Position numbers and translations under genes: made by a program
In this document: positions 1 to 7,167 of the stretch, one piece after another
Numbering within the stretch: the first letter of the stretch is position 1
Layout of the letters: every line of letters starts with the position of its first letter
The notes under the pieces: model-generated
The model's input: only the letters and a program-made list of their open reading frames with translations
The model's database searches: none
Told to the model about the DNA's origin: nothing
Assembly (NCBI GenBank): GCA_036275365.1
Contig: DASUDX010000052.1
Location: 1 to 34,183 of the forward strand
Direction of reading: 5' to 3'
DNA: 34,183 nucleotides
Origin: DASUDX01 sp036275365
Lineage (GTDB): Bacteria > Pseudomonadota > Gammaproteobacteria > Nevskiales > Nevskiaceae

Positions 1-133
1 CGACGATGGGCTTGCCAAAGTCGGCATCGGTGAAGCCGACGGCCCGCAGCATGGCGCGGTTGGGGCTGCGGGCCACGCCCGCGGTGATGGTCTGGCTGCG
101 GCGGTTGAGCGCGCGGGGGCGGGGGTCGGTCAT
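1..133 (-). CDS. ilvD: Dihydroxy-acid dehydratase, N-terminal fragment (cut by window edge)
   Basis: Only the first 44 codons are present, reading leftwards from an ATG at 133; the rest lies outside the window. The peptide starts MTDPRPRALNRRSQ and runs into RAMLRAVGFTDADFGKPIV, which is the characteristic N-terminus of IlvD/Edd-family dehydratases (the AMLRAVG..D.DF.KP segment just before the first cluster-binding region). IlvD converts dihydroxy-acids to 2-keto acids in valine, leucine and isoleucine synthesis and needs an Fe-S cluster. Known family facts support the name; the catalytic cysteines are not in view, so a close relative (EDD or a sugar-acid dehydratase) cannot be fully excluded. 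It lies 83 bp downstream of ferrochelatase in the same direction and may have its own promoter. Confidence 0.85.
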   Translation of the reverse strand, partial: MTDPRPRALNRRSQTITAGVARSPNRAMLRAVGFTDADFGKPIV

Positions 134-164
134 CACGGAAAACGCGGTGGCGAAAAGGCGCCGC

Positions 165-170
165 AGTCTA
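165..170 (-). promoter_or_regulatory. Possible -10 box (TAGACT) for ilvD
   Basis: On the minus strand TAGACT, preceded by TG, lies 31 bases upstream of the ilvD start. No convincing -35 element is seen. It fits a TAnA(C/G)T pattern seen upstream of several genes in this window. Confidence 0.3.
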
Positions 171-216
171 CACCGCTACCGGGTTTTCCCTCAGGGCCGG
201 GTGCGGGTGAGCCGGC

Positions 217-1302
217 TCAGCGCGGGTGACGCACCGGGCAGCCGAGCCGCGGCTCGACCGCCGCAATCCGTTCCGGCTCGGGGGCGCTGCTCTCGCTGGC
301 AAGGCCCTGCAGCGCCAGGCGGGCGAGGCGGCTGAGCGCCTCCAGATGGTCGGGGCTGTCGTTGAGCGCCGGGATGTAGCGCAGCGCCTGGCCGCCCGCG
401 GCGCGGAAGTCCTCGCCGTAGCGCAGGCTGACCTCCTCCAGGGTTTCCAGGCAGTCGGCCGAGAAGCCCGGGCAGATCACATCGAGCCTGGTGATGCCCT
501 CGCGGGCCAGCTGGGGCACCACCTGGTCGGTGTAGGGCATCAGCCAGGGCTGGTTGCCCAGCCGGCTCTGGAAGCTGATCGTCCAGTCGCGCTCGCCCAG
601 CCCCAGCGCCGCCGCCAGCAGCCGCGCGGTCTTCTGGCACTGGCAGTGGTAGGGGTCGCCCTGTTCCAGATAGCGGCGCGGGATCGAGTGGAAGGAGATC
701 AGCAGATGCCCGCCGCGCCCCTCGCGCGCCCAGTGGGCGCGCACGCTCGCGGCCAGCGCCTCGATGTAGCCGGGGTCGTCGTGGTACTGGCCGAGGGTGC
801 GGATCTCCGGCACCCAGCGCCGGCGCATCAGCTCTCGGAAAAGACCATCGTAGGCCGCCGCGGTGGTGGTGGCCGAGTACTGCGGGTAGAGCGGCCAGAC
901 CAGCAGGCGACGCACATTCTGCGCCTCCAGCTCATCCAGGGCCTGGGCCAGCGAGGGCTCGCCATAGGTCATGGCGAGGGCCACCGGCAGGCCCAGCCGC
1001 TCGGCCAGGCCAGCGCGCTGGCGGCGGCCGATGGCCAGCAGCGGCGAGCCCTCGGCGCTCCACACGCTCTGGTAGGGATGCACCAGCTTGCGCGGCCGCA
1101 GCGGCAGGATGAACAGATTCAGAATCAGCCACCAGATCGGCCGCGGCACCTCGACCACCCGCGGGTCGGAGAGGAACGGCCGAAGGTAGCGGCGGATGGC
1201 GCCAGGCTCCGGGGCGGAGGGCGTGCCCAGGTGGATCAGCAGCACCCCCGTGCGGGAGGGCTGGGTATGGGCGAGCTCGCGGGAAACGGGTTGGTAGGCC
1301 AT
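217..1302 (-). CDS. hemH: Ferrochelatase
   Basis: This 361-residue protein is a full-length ferrochelatase, which inserts Fe2+ into protoporphyrin IX in the last step of protoheme synthesis. Visible family motifs are GVLLIHLGTP near residue 19, the region ending PLYPQYSATTT near residues 137-147, ISFHSIP with the conserved metal-site histidine at 205, and CPGFSADCLETLEE at 277-290 with the conserved acidic residue at 286. Four cysteines near the middle and C-terminus (YHCQCQK at 218-224, CPGF, DCLE) resemble positions used for a [2Fe-2S] cluster in some ferrochelatases, but I cannot assign a cluster from sequence alone. The gene starts 48 bp after the AGCS symporter on the same strand and could be transcribed with it. 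The last ~25 residues are a variable tail. Confidence 0.95.
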   Translation of the reverse strand: MAYQPVSRELAHTQPSRTGVLLIHLGTPSAPEPGAIRRYLRPFLSDPRVVEVPRPIWWLILNLFILPLRPRKLVHPYQSVWSAEGSPLLAIGRRQRAGLAERLGLPVALAMTYGEPSLAQALDELEAQNVRRLLVWPLYPQYSATTTAAAYDGLFRELMRRRWVPEIRTLGQYHDDPGYIEALAASVRAHWAREGRGGHLLISFHSIPRRYLEQGDPYHCQCQKTARLLAAALGLGERDWTISFQSRLGNQPWLMPYTDQVVPQLAREGITRLDVICPGFSADCLETLEEVSLRYGEDFRAAGGQALRYIPALNDSPDHLEALSRLARLALQGLASESSAPEPERIAAVEPRLGCPVRHPR

Positions 1303-1350
1303 GCGCGATTCTCGCCTGCGGCGGCCCGGCGGCGCAGGGCTGTCGCGTGA

Positions 1351-3006
1351 CTATCCAGCCTGTCGCGCCAGGGCGCGGCGGCGGAAGTAATCGTGCCAGG
1401 CGCGCATCGCCTGCGGCCCGAGCAGGAGCATCACCGGCAGGTTGACCGCCAGCATGAAGCCCAGGGCCACGGTGGAGAGGGTGTCGATCTCGGCATCGGT
1501 GCGGATGAAGCCGAGGCAGGTGACCACGATCAGCCCGCACCAGACCACCCGGTAGGGCGTCACCGAGCGGGCGCCGAACAGATAGACCATGCCCTGCTCG
1601 CCGTAGTAGCTCCAGGTGATCAGGGTGGACAGCGCGAACAGCCAGATGGTGATGGTGACCATCCAGCGCCCGAGGCCCTCGTGGGCGGTATCGAAGGCGC
1701 GCGCGGTGAGCGTCGAGGCCGGGTAGTCGGCGAACAGCCCGTTCTCCGCCAGCACCGGGGTGGTCACGCTGGACAGCGGCCGCCACTGCAGGCCGATGCC
1801 GGCGTCGAGCACCGCCACCTCGCCATACAGCCGCTGGCGGGCCCCATCGACCTCCACCACCACGAACACCGGATCACCCGGGCGGAACACCTTCTCGCCG
1901 CCGGTGGGCAGATCGCTGGCGGCAGGCTGCCAGCGCTCGCCTTCCAGCAGCACCATCGGCGGGGTTTCCGACCACGCGGCCACCGGCCCGCGGTTCCACA
2001 CCCCGCTGACCAGAATCACCAGGGCGGTGATGGTGCAGACGATCAGGGTATCGATGAACGGCTCCAGCCCTGCCACCACGCCCTCGGTGACCGGCTCCGG
2101 GGTGCGCACGGCGGCATGGGCGATCGGCGCCGAGCCCAGACCCGCCTCGGAGGAGAACAGGGCGCGGCGCATGCCGTAGATGAAGGCGGTGCCGGCCGCC
2201 GCGCCGGTGAAGGCGCCGCTGGCCTGGGCGCTGTCGAAGGCGGAGGCGAAGATCAGCCGCAGCACGCCGGGCAGCTGTTCGGCGTTGACCACCAGCACAT
2301 AGACGCCGCCGGCGACATAGAGCAGGCACATGAAGGGGGTGAGGACCCCGGCGATGCGGCCGATGCGACGGATGCCGCCGAGGATCACCGCGGCCACCAG
2401 CACGGCCAGGATCAGCCCGCTGATCCAGGGCTCGATGCCGAAGTAGCTGCGGGTGGTCTCGGCCACATTCCAGGCCTGGAACATGTTGCCGCCGGTGATG
2501 CCGAAGACGATCAGCGGGATGGCGAACAGCGCGCCGATCAGCGCCCCCAGGGTGGTGGAGCCGAGCAGACGGCCCAGGCCCTGCTTGGCCACCCACATGG
2601 TGCCGCCGCGCGGGTTGTCCGGGTCCGAGGTGTCGCGGTAGAGCAGGGACAGGGTCACCTCGGTGGACTTCAGCGCCATGCCGGCGAAGCCCACCATCCA
2701 CATCCAGAACACCGCCCCGGGGCCGCCCAGGGACACGGCAATCGCCACCCCGCCGATGTTGCCGAGGCCGACGGTGGCCGAGAGTGCCGCCGAGAGCGCC
2801 TGGAAGTGGCTGAGCACGCCCTCGCCCTGACCGCTGACGCCCGGAACCCGGCCGGCCACCAGGGCCACGCCATGGGTCAGCGAGCGGTACTGGCCAAACG
2901 CGCTCCACAGGGTGAACAGCACGCCCACCGCGAGCAGGGTGAGCAGCACCGGCACGCCCAGCATGACGCCGTTGATGGCGTCCAGGGTGGCGAAGAACCC
3001 CTCCAT
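1351..3006 (-). CDS. AGCS-family sodium:alanine symporter with hydrophilic insert
   Basis: An inner-membrane carrier of the alanine/glycine:cation symporter family (Na_Ala_symp), expected to import small neutral amino acids with Na+ or H+. The signature region VGLGNIGGVAIAV at residues 79-91 and the GGPGAVFWMWMVGF segment that follows are typical of AGCS proteins, as is FSSEAGLGSAPIAHAA near 284-299. At 551 residues it is about 100 longer than the usual ~450. The extra length is a hydrophilic, strand-rich block at about residues 337-435, rich in prolines and charges (for example MVLLEGERWQ, FRPGDPVFVVVEVDG), between two hydrophobic helices. The remaining helices (WMVTITIWLFALSTLITWSY onward) are intact. 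It lies 22 bp after the APC permease, likely in the same transcript. Confidence 0.92.
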   Translation of the reverse strand: MEGFFATLDAINGVMLGVPVLLTLLAVGVLFTLWSAFGQYRSLTHGVALVAGRVPGVSGQGEGVLSHFQALSAALSATVGLGNIGGVAIAVSLGGPGAVFWMWMVGFAGMALKSTEVTLSLLYRDTSDPDNPRGGTMWVAKQGLGRLLGSTTLGALIGALFAIPLIVFGITGGNMFQAWNVAETTRSYFGIEPWISGLILAVLVAAVILGGIRRIGRIAGVLTPFMCLLYVAGGVYVLVVNAEQLPGVLRLIFASAFDSAQASGAFTGAAAGTAFIYGMRRALFSSEAGLGSAPIAHAAVRTPEPVTEGVVAGLEPFIDTLIVCTITALVILVSGVWNRGPVAAWSETPPMVLLEGERWQPAASDLPTGGEKVFRPGDPVFVVVEVDGARQRLYGEVAVLDAGIGLQWRPLSSVTTPVLAENGLFADYPASTLTARAFDTAHEGLGRWMVTITIWLFALSTLITWSYYGEQGMVYLFGARSVTPYRVVWCGLIVVTCLGFIRTDAEIDTLSTVALGFMLAVNLPVMLLLGPQAMRAWHDYFRRRALARQAG

Positions 3007-3028
3007 GGCGAGCGCTCCCGGCGCGGGA

Positions 3029-4447
3029 TCAGGCGGCGGAGAGTCGGCTGTGGCGCTGGCCGTAGAGGAAGTAGAGGGCGATGCCGATGCCCATCCAGCC
3101 GAGGAAGGCGGTCCAGGTGTGGCCGGAGAGCTGGCTCATCAGGAAGCCGCAGGAAAGCACGCCCAGCACCGGGATCAGCGGCGACAACGGCGTCTTGAAC
3201 GGGCGCGGCAGATCGGGCCGGGTCTGGCGCAGCACCACCACGCCGAAGCAGACCACCACGAAGGCGCCGAGGGTGCCGATGTTGGCGATCTCGGCCAGCC
3301 GGCCGAGCGGCACGAACCCGGCGAACACCAGCATGATCAGGCCGGCCACCACGATCGAACCCAGCGGCGTGCCGGTCTTGGGGTTCACATAGCCGAAGAA
3401 GCCGGGCAGCAGCCCGTCCTGGGCCATCGCGAAGAGGATGCGGGTGAGCCCGAAATACATCACCAGCATCACCGTGGTCAGGCCCGCGATGGCGCCGATC
3501 GAGATCAGGCCGGCGGCCCATTCCACGCCGATCTTGAGCAGGGCGTGCGCCACCGGCGAGGCGACATTGAGCTCGGTGTAGGGGACGATGCCGGTGAGCA
3601 GGCCGGACACCAGGATGTAGAGCGCGGTGCAGGCGAACAGCGAACCGAGAATGCCGATCGGCAGATCGCGCGCCGGGTTGCGGGTCTCCTCGGCGGCGGT
3701 GGAGACCGCATCGAAGCCGAGATAGGCGAAGAAGATGGTTGCCGCGCCGGTGAAGATGCCGGCCACGCCGAAGGCGTTGCTGCCGTCCTCGCGGGTGATC
3801 GCCTCCGGGATGAACGGCGTCCAGTTGGAGAACTCGACATGGAAGAAGGCCACGCCGATGAAGATGGCGATGGCGGCGACCTTGACCGCGACCATGATGG
3901 CGTTGAACTGGCTGGAGACCTTGGCCCCCACCGCCAGCAGGCCGCCCAGCACCAGCACCACCAGGAAGGCCGGCAGATTGATCAGTCCGCCCGCGGCAGG
4001 CGCGGCGGTCAGCGCGGCCGGCAGCTCGACGCCGATGGCGGCCAGCCCGTTCACCGCATAGCCCGACCAGCCGGCGGACACCGCCGGAATCGCCACCCCG
4101 TACTCGCAGATCAGCATCCAGCCGATGATCCAGGCCGGGAACTCGCCGAGGCTGGCATAGCCATAGCCGTAGGCCGAACCGCAGCCGCCGATGCTCGCCG
4201 CCATCTCGGCATAGGACAGCGCCGCGCAGGCGCAGGCAAAGCCGGCCACCACGAAGCTCAGCACGATGGCCGGCCCGGTCATGGTGGCGGCGGTGATGCC
4301 GGTGAGCACGAAGATGCCGGCGCCGATGATGGCGCCCACCCCGAGCAGGGTCAGATCCCAGGCGCCGAGCACCCGCTTGAGTCCGCGGTCGCGGGTCAGA
4401 TCGGTATCGATGGCTTTGGTGCGCAGCAGGGCCTGGGCCAGACTCAT
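3029..4447 (-). CDS. APC-superfamily amino acid permease (cationic amino acid transporter type)
   Basis: A 472-residue, about 12-helix inner-membrane amino acid permease. The helix-1 motif LLGVGAIIGAGIFVLTG is diagnostic of the APC superfamily, and GFDAVSTAAEETRNPARDLP in the middle is the conserved loop of CAT/YfnA-type members; the substrate cannot be read from sequence. The reading frame is open up to 4573, but I chose the ATG at 4447 because AAAGGG sits six bases upstream as a good ribosome binding site, and the protein then begins MSLAQALLRTKAID, a common start in this family. The extra upstream residues show no family similarity and would run into the divergent gene's leader. It is the first gene of a minus-strand run with the AGCS symporter and hemH. 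Confidence 0.93.
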   Translation of the reverse strand: MSLAQALLRTKAIDTDLTRDRGLKRVLGAWDLTLLGVGAIIGAGIFVLTGITAATMTGPAIVLSFVVAGFACACAALSYAEMAASIGGCGSAYGYGYASLGEFPAWIIGWMLICEYGVAIPAVSAGWSGYAVNGLAAIGVELPAALTAAPAAGGLINLPAFLVVLVLGGLLAVGAKVSSQFNAIMVAVKVAAIAIFIGVAFFHVEFSNWTPFIPEAITREDGSNAFGVAGIFTGAATIFFAYLGFDAVSTAAEETRNPARDLPIGILGSLFACTALYILVSGLLTGIVPYTELNVASPVAHALLKIGVEWAAGLISIGAIAGLTTVMLVMYFGLTRILFAMAQDGLLPGFFGYVNPKTGTPLGSIVVAGLIMLVFAGFVPLGRLAEIANIGTLGAFVVVCFGVVVLRQTRPDLPRPFKTPLSPLIPVLGVLSCGFLMSQLSGHTWTAFLGWMGIGIALYFLYGQRHSRLSAA

Positions 4448-4483
4448 GGATTCCCTTTGATTTGAAGTCATGCGGTTGGCCGG

Positions 4484-4525
4484 AGTATGCCCGGTGTGTT
4501 CCGCCGCCACATGGGGATTTACAGT
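4484..4525. promoter_or_regulatory. Divergent promoter region between APC permease and epimerase
   Basis: Two outward-facing -10-like hexamers lie in the 106-bp gap. CATACT at 4484-4489 on the minus strand is 36 bases upstream of the permease start; TACAGT at 4520-4525 on the plus strand is 28 bases upstream of the epimerase start. Neither has a clear -35 element, so this is suggestive only. Confidence 0.35.
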
Positions 4526-4553
4526 CAGGCTCCGCTCCCGTCTTTCCCCGCCC

Positions 4554-5531
4554 ATGCCCCTCTGCTTCGTCACCGGTGGTTCCGGTTTCGTCGGTCGTCA
4601 TCTGATCCAGGCCCTGCGTCGCGACGGCCACCCGGTGCGGGCGCTGGCCCGCTCGCCGCGCGCCGAGGCCGCGGTGCGCGCCGCCGGGGCCGAGCCGGTG
4701 CCCGGCGATCTGCTCGACCGCGCCGCCCTGCGCCGCGGCCTGAGCGGCTGCGGCTGGGTCTTCCACTGCGCCGCGGAGGTCGACGAGTGGGGCGACCCCG
4801 CGCGCTACTGGCAGATCAATGTCGAGGGCACCCAGGCCCTGCTCGACGCAGCCGCCGGCGCGCCCGGGCTGCGGCTGGTGCATGTGTCCACCGAAGCGGT
4901 CTATGCCGATGGCGGGCCGATGGCCGATCTCGACGAGCGCCGCCCGCTGCCGGCGCGCCCGCTGCCGCGCTATGCCCGGACCAAGGGCGAGGCCGAACGG
5001 CGGGTGCTGGCGGCGGTGGCGGGCGGGCTCGACGCGCTGATCGTGCGGCCGCGGCTGGTCTGGGGACGCGATGACAGCAGCGTGCTGCCCAAGCTGGTGC
5101 AGGGCGTGCGCGAGGGCCGCTTCGCCTGGGTCGAGCAGGGCGCCTATCTGACCAGCACCACCCACATCGACAATCTGGTGGAAGGGCTGCTCAAGGCTGC
5201 CGAACGCGGTCAGCGCGGCGAGGCCTACTTCCTCAGCGATGGCGATCCGGTCGAGTTCCGCGCCTTCTTCACCGCCCTGCTCGCCACCCAGGGGGTGACC
5301 GCACCGGACCGCTCCGTATCGCGCGCCACCGCCTGGCGCTTCGCCCAGCTCTGCGAATGGCTGTGGGATCACCTGCCGCTGCGCGGCCGGCCGCCGCTGT
5401 CACGGCTGGTGATCGCCCTCGGCGGACAGACCGTCACCGTCAACGATGCCAAGGCCCGCCGTGCGCTGGGCTATCAGGGCCGGGTGACCCGCGAGGAAGG
5501 TCTGGCGGGCATCGTGCGCGGCCCGGCCTGA
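4554..5531 (+). CDS. NAD-dependent epimerase/dehydratase family protein (extended SDR)
   Basis: A 325-residue extended short-chain dehydrogenase. The N-terminus MPLCFVTGGSGFVGRHL carries the TGGxGFxG nucleotide-binding loop; VFHCAAEVDEWGD, INVEGTQALLDAA, VHVSTEAVYADGG and YARTKGEAERRVL follow in the usual order. The last contains the catalytic YxxxK. The overall pattern resembles the 3-beta-hydroxysteroid dehydrogenase/isomerase-like or sterol-dehydrogenase branch rather than sugar-nucleotide epimerases, but the substrate is unknown. The frame is open from 4470; I prefer the ATG at 4554 because the Rossmann fold begins immediately after it and the upstream residues look like translated leader. 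It stands alone, divergent from the permease, with the AbgT gene 81 bp downstream. Confidence 0.88.
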   Translation: MPLCFVTGGSGFVGRHLIQALRRDGHPVRALARSPRAEAAVRAAGAEPVPGDLLDRAALRRGLSGCGWVFHCAAEVDEWGDPARYWQINVEGTQALLDAAAGAPGLRLVHVSTEAVYADGGPMADLDERRPLPARPLPRYARTKGEAERRVLAAVAGGLDALIVRPRLVWGRDDSSVLPKLVQGVREGRFAWVEQGAYLTSTTHIDNLVEGLLKAAERGQRGEAYFLSDGDPVEFRAFFTALLATQGVTAPDRSVSRATAWRFAQLCEWLWDHLPLRGRPPLSRLVIALGGQTVTVNDAKARRALGYQGRVTREEGLAGIVRGPA

Positions 5532-5556
5532 GGAGCGCCTCGCGGCGCAGCCCTCG

Positions 5557-5585
5557 TTGACAGTGCCGGGCCGAGTGGCCATGGT
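5557..5585 (+). promoter_or_regulatory. Probable sigma70 promoter for the AbgT transporter
   Basis: A perfect TTGACA -35 hexamer lies at 5557-5562, followed after 17 bases by CATGGT at 5580-5585 as a weak -10. The predicted transcript start falls about 20 bases before the ATG at 5613. This is one of the few consensus -35 boxes in this GC-rich window. Confidence 0.45.
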
Positions 5586-5612
5586 CCGGTCTGGATCGTT
5601 CGCCCTCCACTC

Positions 5613-7154
5613 ATGAGCCCGTCTTCCTCCCGCCTGCAACGCACCCTGGATGCCGTCGAGCGCATCGGCAACAGCCTCCCGGATCCGGCCCTGCTGTTCC
5701 TGATCCTGCTGCTGACGGTCTGGGCGCTGTCCTGGGCGCTGTCGGGCCTGAGCTTCGAGGTGATCGACCCGCGGACCCAGGCACCGCTGGAGATCCGCAA
5801 CCTGCTGGCCGGCGCCGCGCTCACCGAGTTCTTCTCGAAGATGGTGACCATCTTCGTCACCTTCCACCCGCTGGGCGTGGTGCTGGTGGCCATGCTGGGC
5901 ATTGGCGTCGCCGAGCACACCGGCTTCATCAACGCTGGCCTGCGCTCGCTGATGAGCGTGACCCGGCGCAGCCTGCTGACGCCGATGCTGATCGCGGTGG
6001 CCATCCTCAGCCATGTGGCGGTGGATGCCGGCTATGTGCTGGTGATCCCGCTGGGCGCGGTGATCTTTCATGCGGCGGGACGCCACCCGCTGGCCGGGAT
6101 CGCGGCGGCCTTCGCCGGGGTATCCGGTGGCTTCTCGGCGACCTTCGTGCCCTCCAGCCTGGATCCCCTGCTGCAGGGCATCAGCCAGGCCTCGGCGCAG
6201 ATCATCGATCCCAGCGTGGTGCTCAACCCCCTCAACAACTACTTCTTCACCTCGGCCTCGGCCCTGCTGGTGATCGGTCTCGGCTGGTTCCTCACCGACC
6301 GGGTGATCGAGCCGCGTCTGCGCGGGGTGGCGCTGGACGGCAATCTCGACAACCAGCCGAGCATGGAGGGACTCTCGGCCAGCGAGCGCAGCGCCCTGCG
6401 CAAGGCGCTGCTGGCGATGGGCGTGGCGATCGGCCTGCTGGTGCTGTGGGTGTGGCCGGCGAGCTCGCCCTGGCGCAATCCCGAGGGCCTGATCACCGCC
6501 GGCAACGCGCCGCTGATGCAGTCGATCGTCGCGCTGATCTTCGTGCTGTTCCTGATTCCCGGCGCGGTCTACGGGATCGCCGCTGGCACGGTGAAATCCA
6601 GCCGCGATCTGATCCAGGGCATGAGCAAGGCGATGTCCGGCATGGGCTACTACATCGTCATGGCCTTCTTCGCCGCCCAGTTCATCTATGCCTTCAACCA
6701 GTCCAACCTCGGCGCCTGGATCGCGCTGGAAGGCGCCGCCGCGCTGCAGGCCGCCGCGGTACCGGCGCAGATCACCATCATCGGCGCCATTCTGATCACC
6801 GCCTTCATCAACCTCTTCGTCGGCTCGTCCTCGGCCAAGTGGGCGCTGCTGGCCCCGATCCTGGTGCCGCTGCTGATGCAGCTCGGCCTGTCGCCGGATC
6901 TCACCCAGGCGGCCTACCGGGTAGGGGATTCCAGCACCAATATCATCACCCCGCTGATGCCCTACTTCCCGCTGATCGTGGTGTTCTGCCAGCGCTATGT
7001 GCGCAGTGCCGGCATCGGCACCCTGGTGGCGCTGATGCTGCCGTACTCGCTGAGCTTCCTGACCGTGTGGACGCTCTTCCTGCTCGGCTGGTGGGGCCTG
7101 GGCCTGCCGCTCGGCTTCGCCGCCAGCTACGCCTACCTGCCGGCCACGCCCTGA
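5613..7154 (+). CDS. AbgT-family transporter
   Basis: A 513-residue inner-membrane protein of the AbgT family. Characterised members import p-aminobenzoyl-glutamate or act as proton-driven exporters of sulfonamide-like antimetabolites; which applies here cannot be decided. Family hallmarks are the N-terminal IGNSLPDPALLFLILLL, the segment VAVDAGYVLVIPLGAVIF, GGFSATFVPSSLDPLLQGI, and the C-terminal NLFVGSSSAKWALLAPILVPL followed by YRVGDSSTNIITPLMPYFP, which carry the conserved substrate-site serines and asparagines. Length is typical (about 510). It is a single gene preceded by a likely promoter, and its end lies only 13 bp from the convergent Ser/Thr kinase gene. Confidence 0.94.
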   Translation: MSPSSSRLQRTLDAVERIGNSLPDPALLFLILLLTVWALSWALSGLSFEVIDPRTQAPLEIRNLLAGAALTEFFSKMVTIFVTFHPLGVVLVAMLGIGVAEHTGFINAGLRSLMSVTRRSLLTPMLIAVAILSHVAVDAGYVLVIPLGAVIFHAAGRHPLAGIAAAFAGVSGGFSATFVPSSLDPLLQGISQASAQIIDPSVVLNPLNNYFFTSASALLVIGLGWFLTDRVIEPRLRGVALDGNLDNQPSMEGLSASERSALRKALLAMGVAIGLLVLWVWPASSPWRNPEGLITAGNAPLMQSIVALIFVLFLIPGAVYGIAAGTVKSSRDLIQGMSKAMSGMGYYIVMAFFAAQFIYAFNQSNLGAWIALEGAAALQAAAVPAQITIIGAILITAFINLFVGSSSAKWALLAPILVPLLMQLGLSPDLTQAAYRVGDSSTNIITPLMPYFPLIVVFCQRYVRSAGIGTLVALMLPYSLSFLTVWTLFLLGWWGLGLPLGFAASYAYLPATP

Positions 7155-7167
7155 GCCGCGGCCGGGC

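Noticed and set aside
209..218. GAGCCGGCTC palindrome at the hemH stop codon as a terminator
   Set aside because: It is short, has no loop, overlaps the stop codon and has no T-run; such palindromes are common in this base composition.
2877..5372. Long 831-residue open frame on the minus strand
   Set aside because: It runs over the permease, the symporter and the epimerase in the wrong frame and contains the low-complexity Arg/Gly/Ala pattern typical of GC-rich shadow frames.
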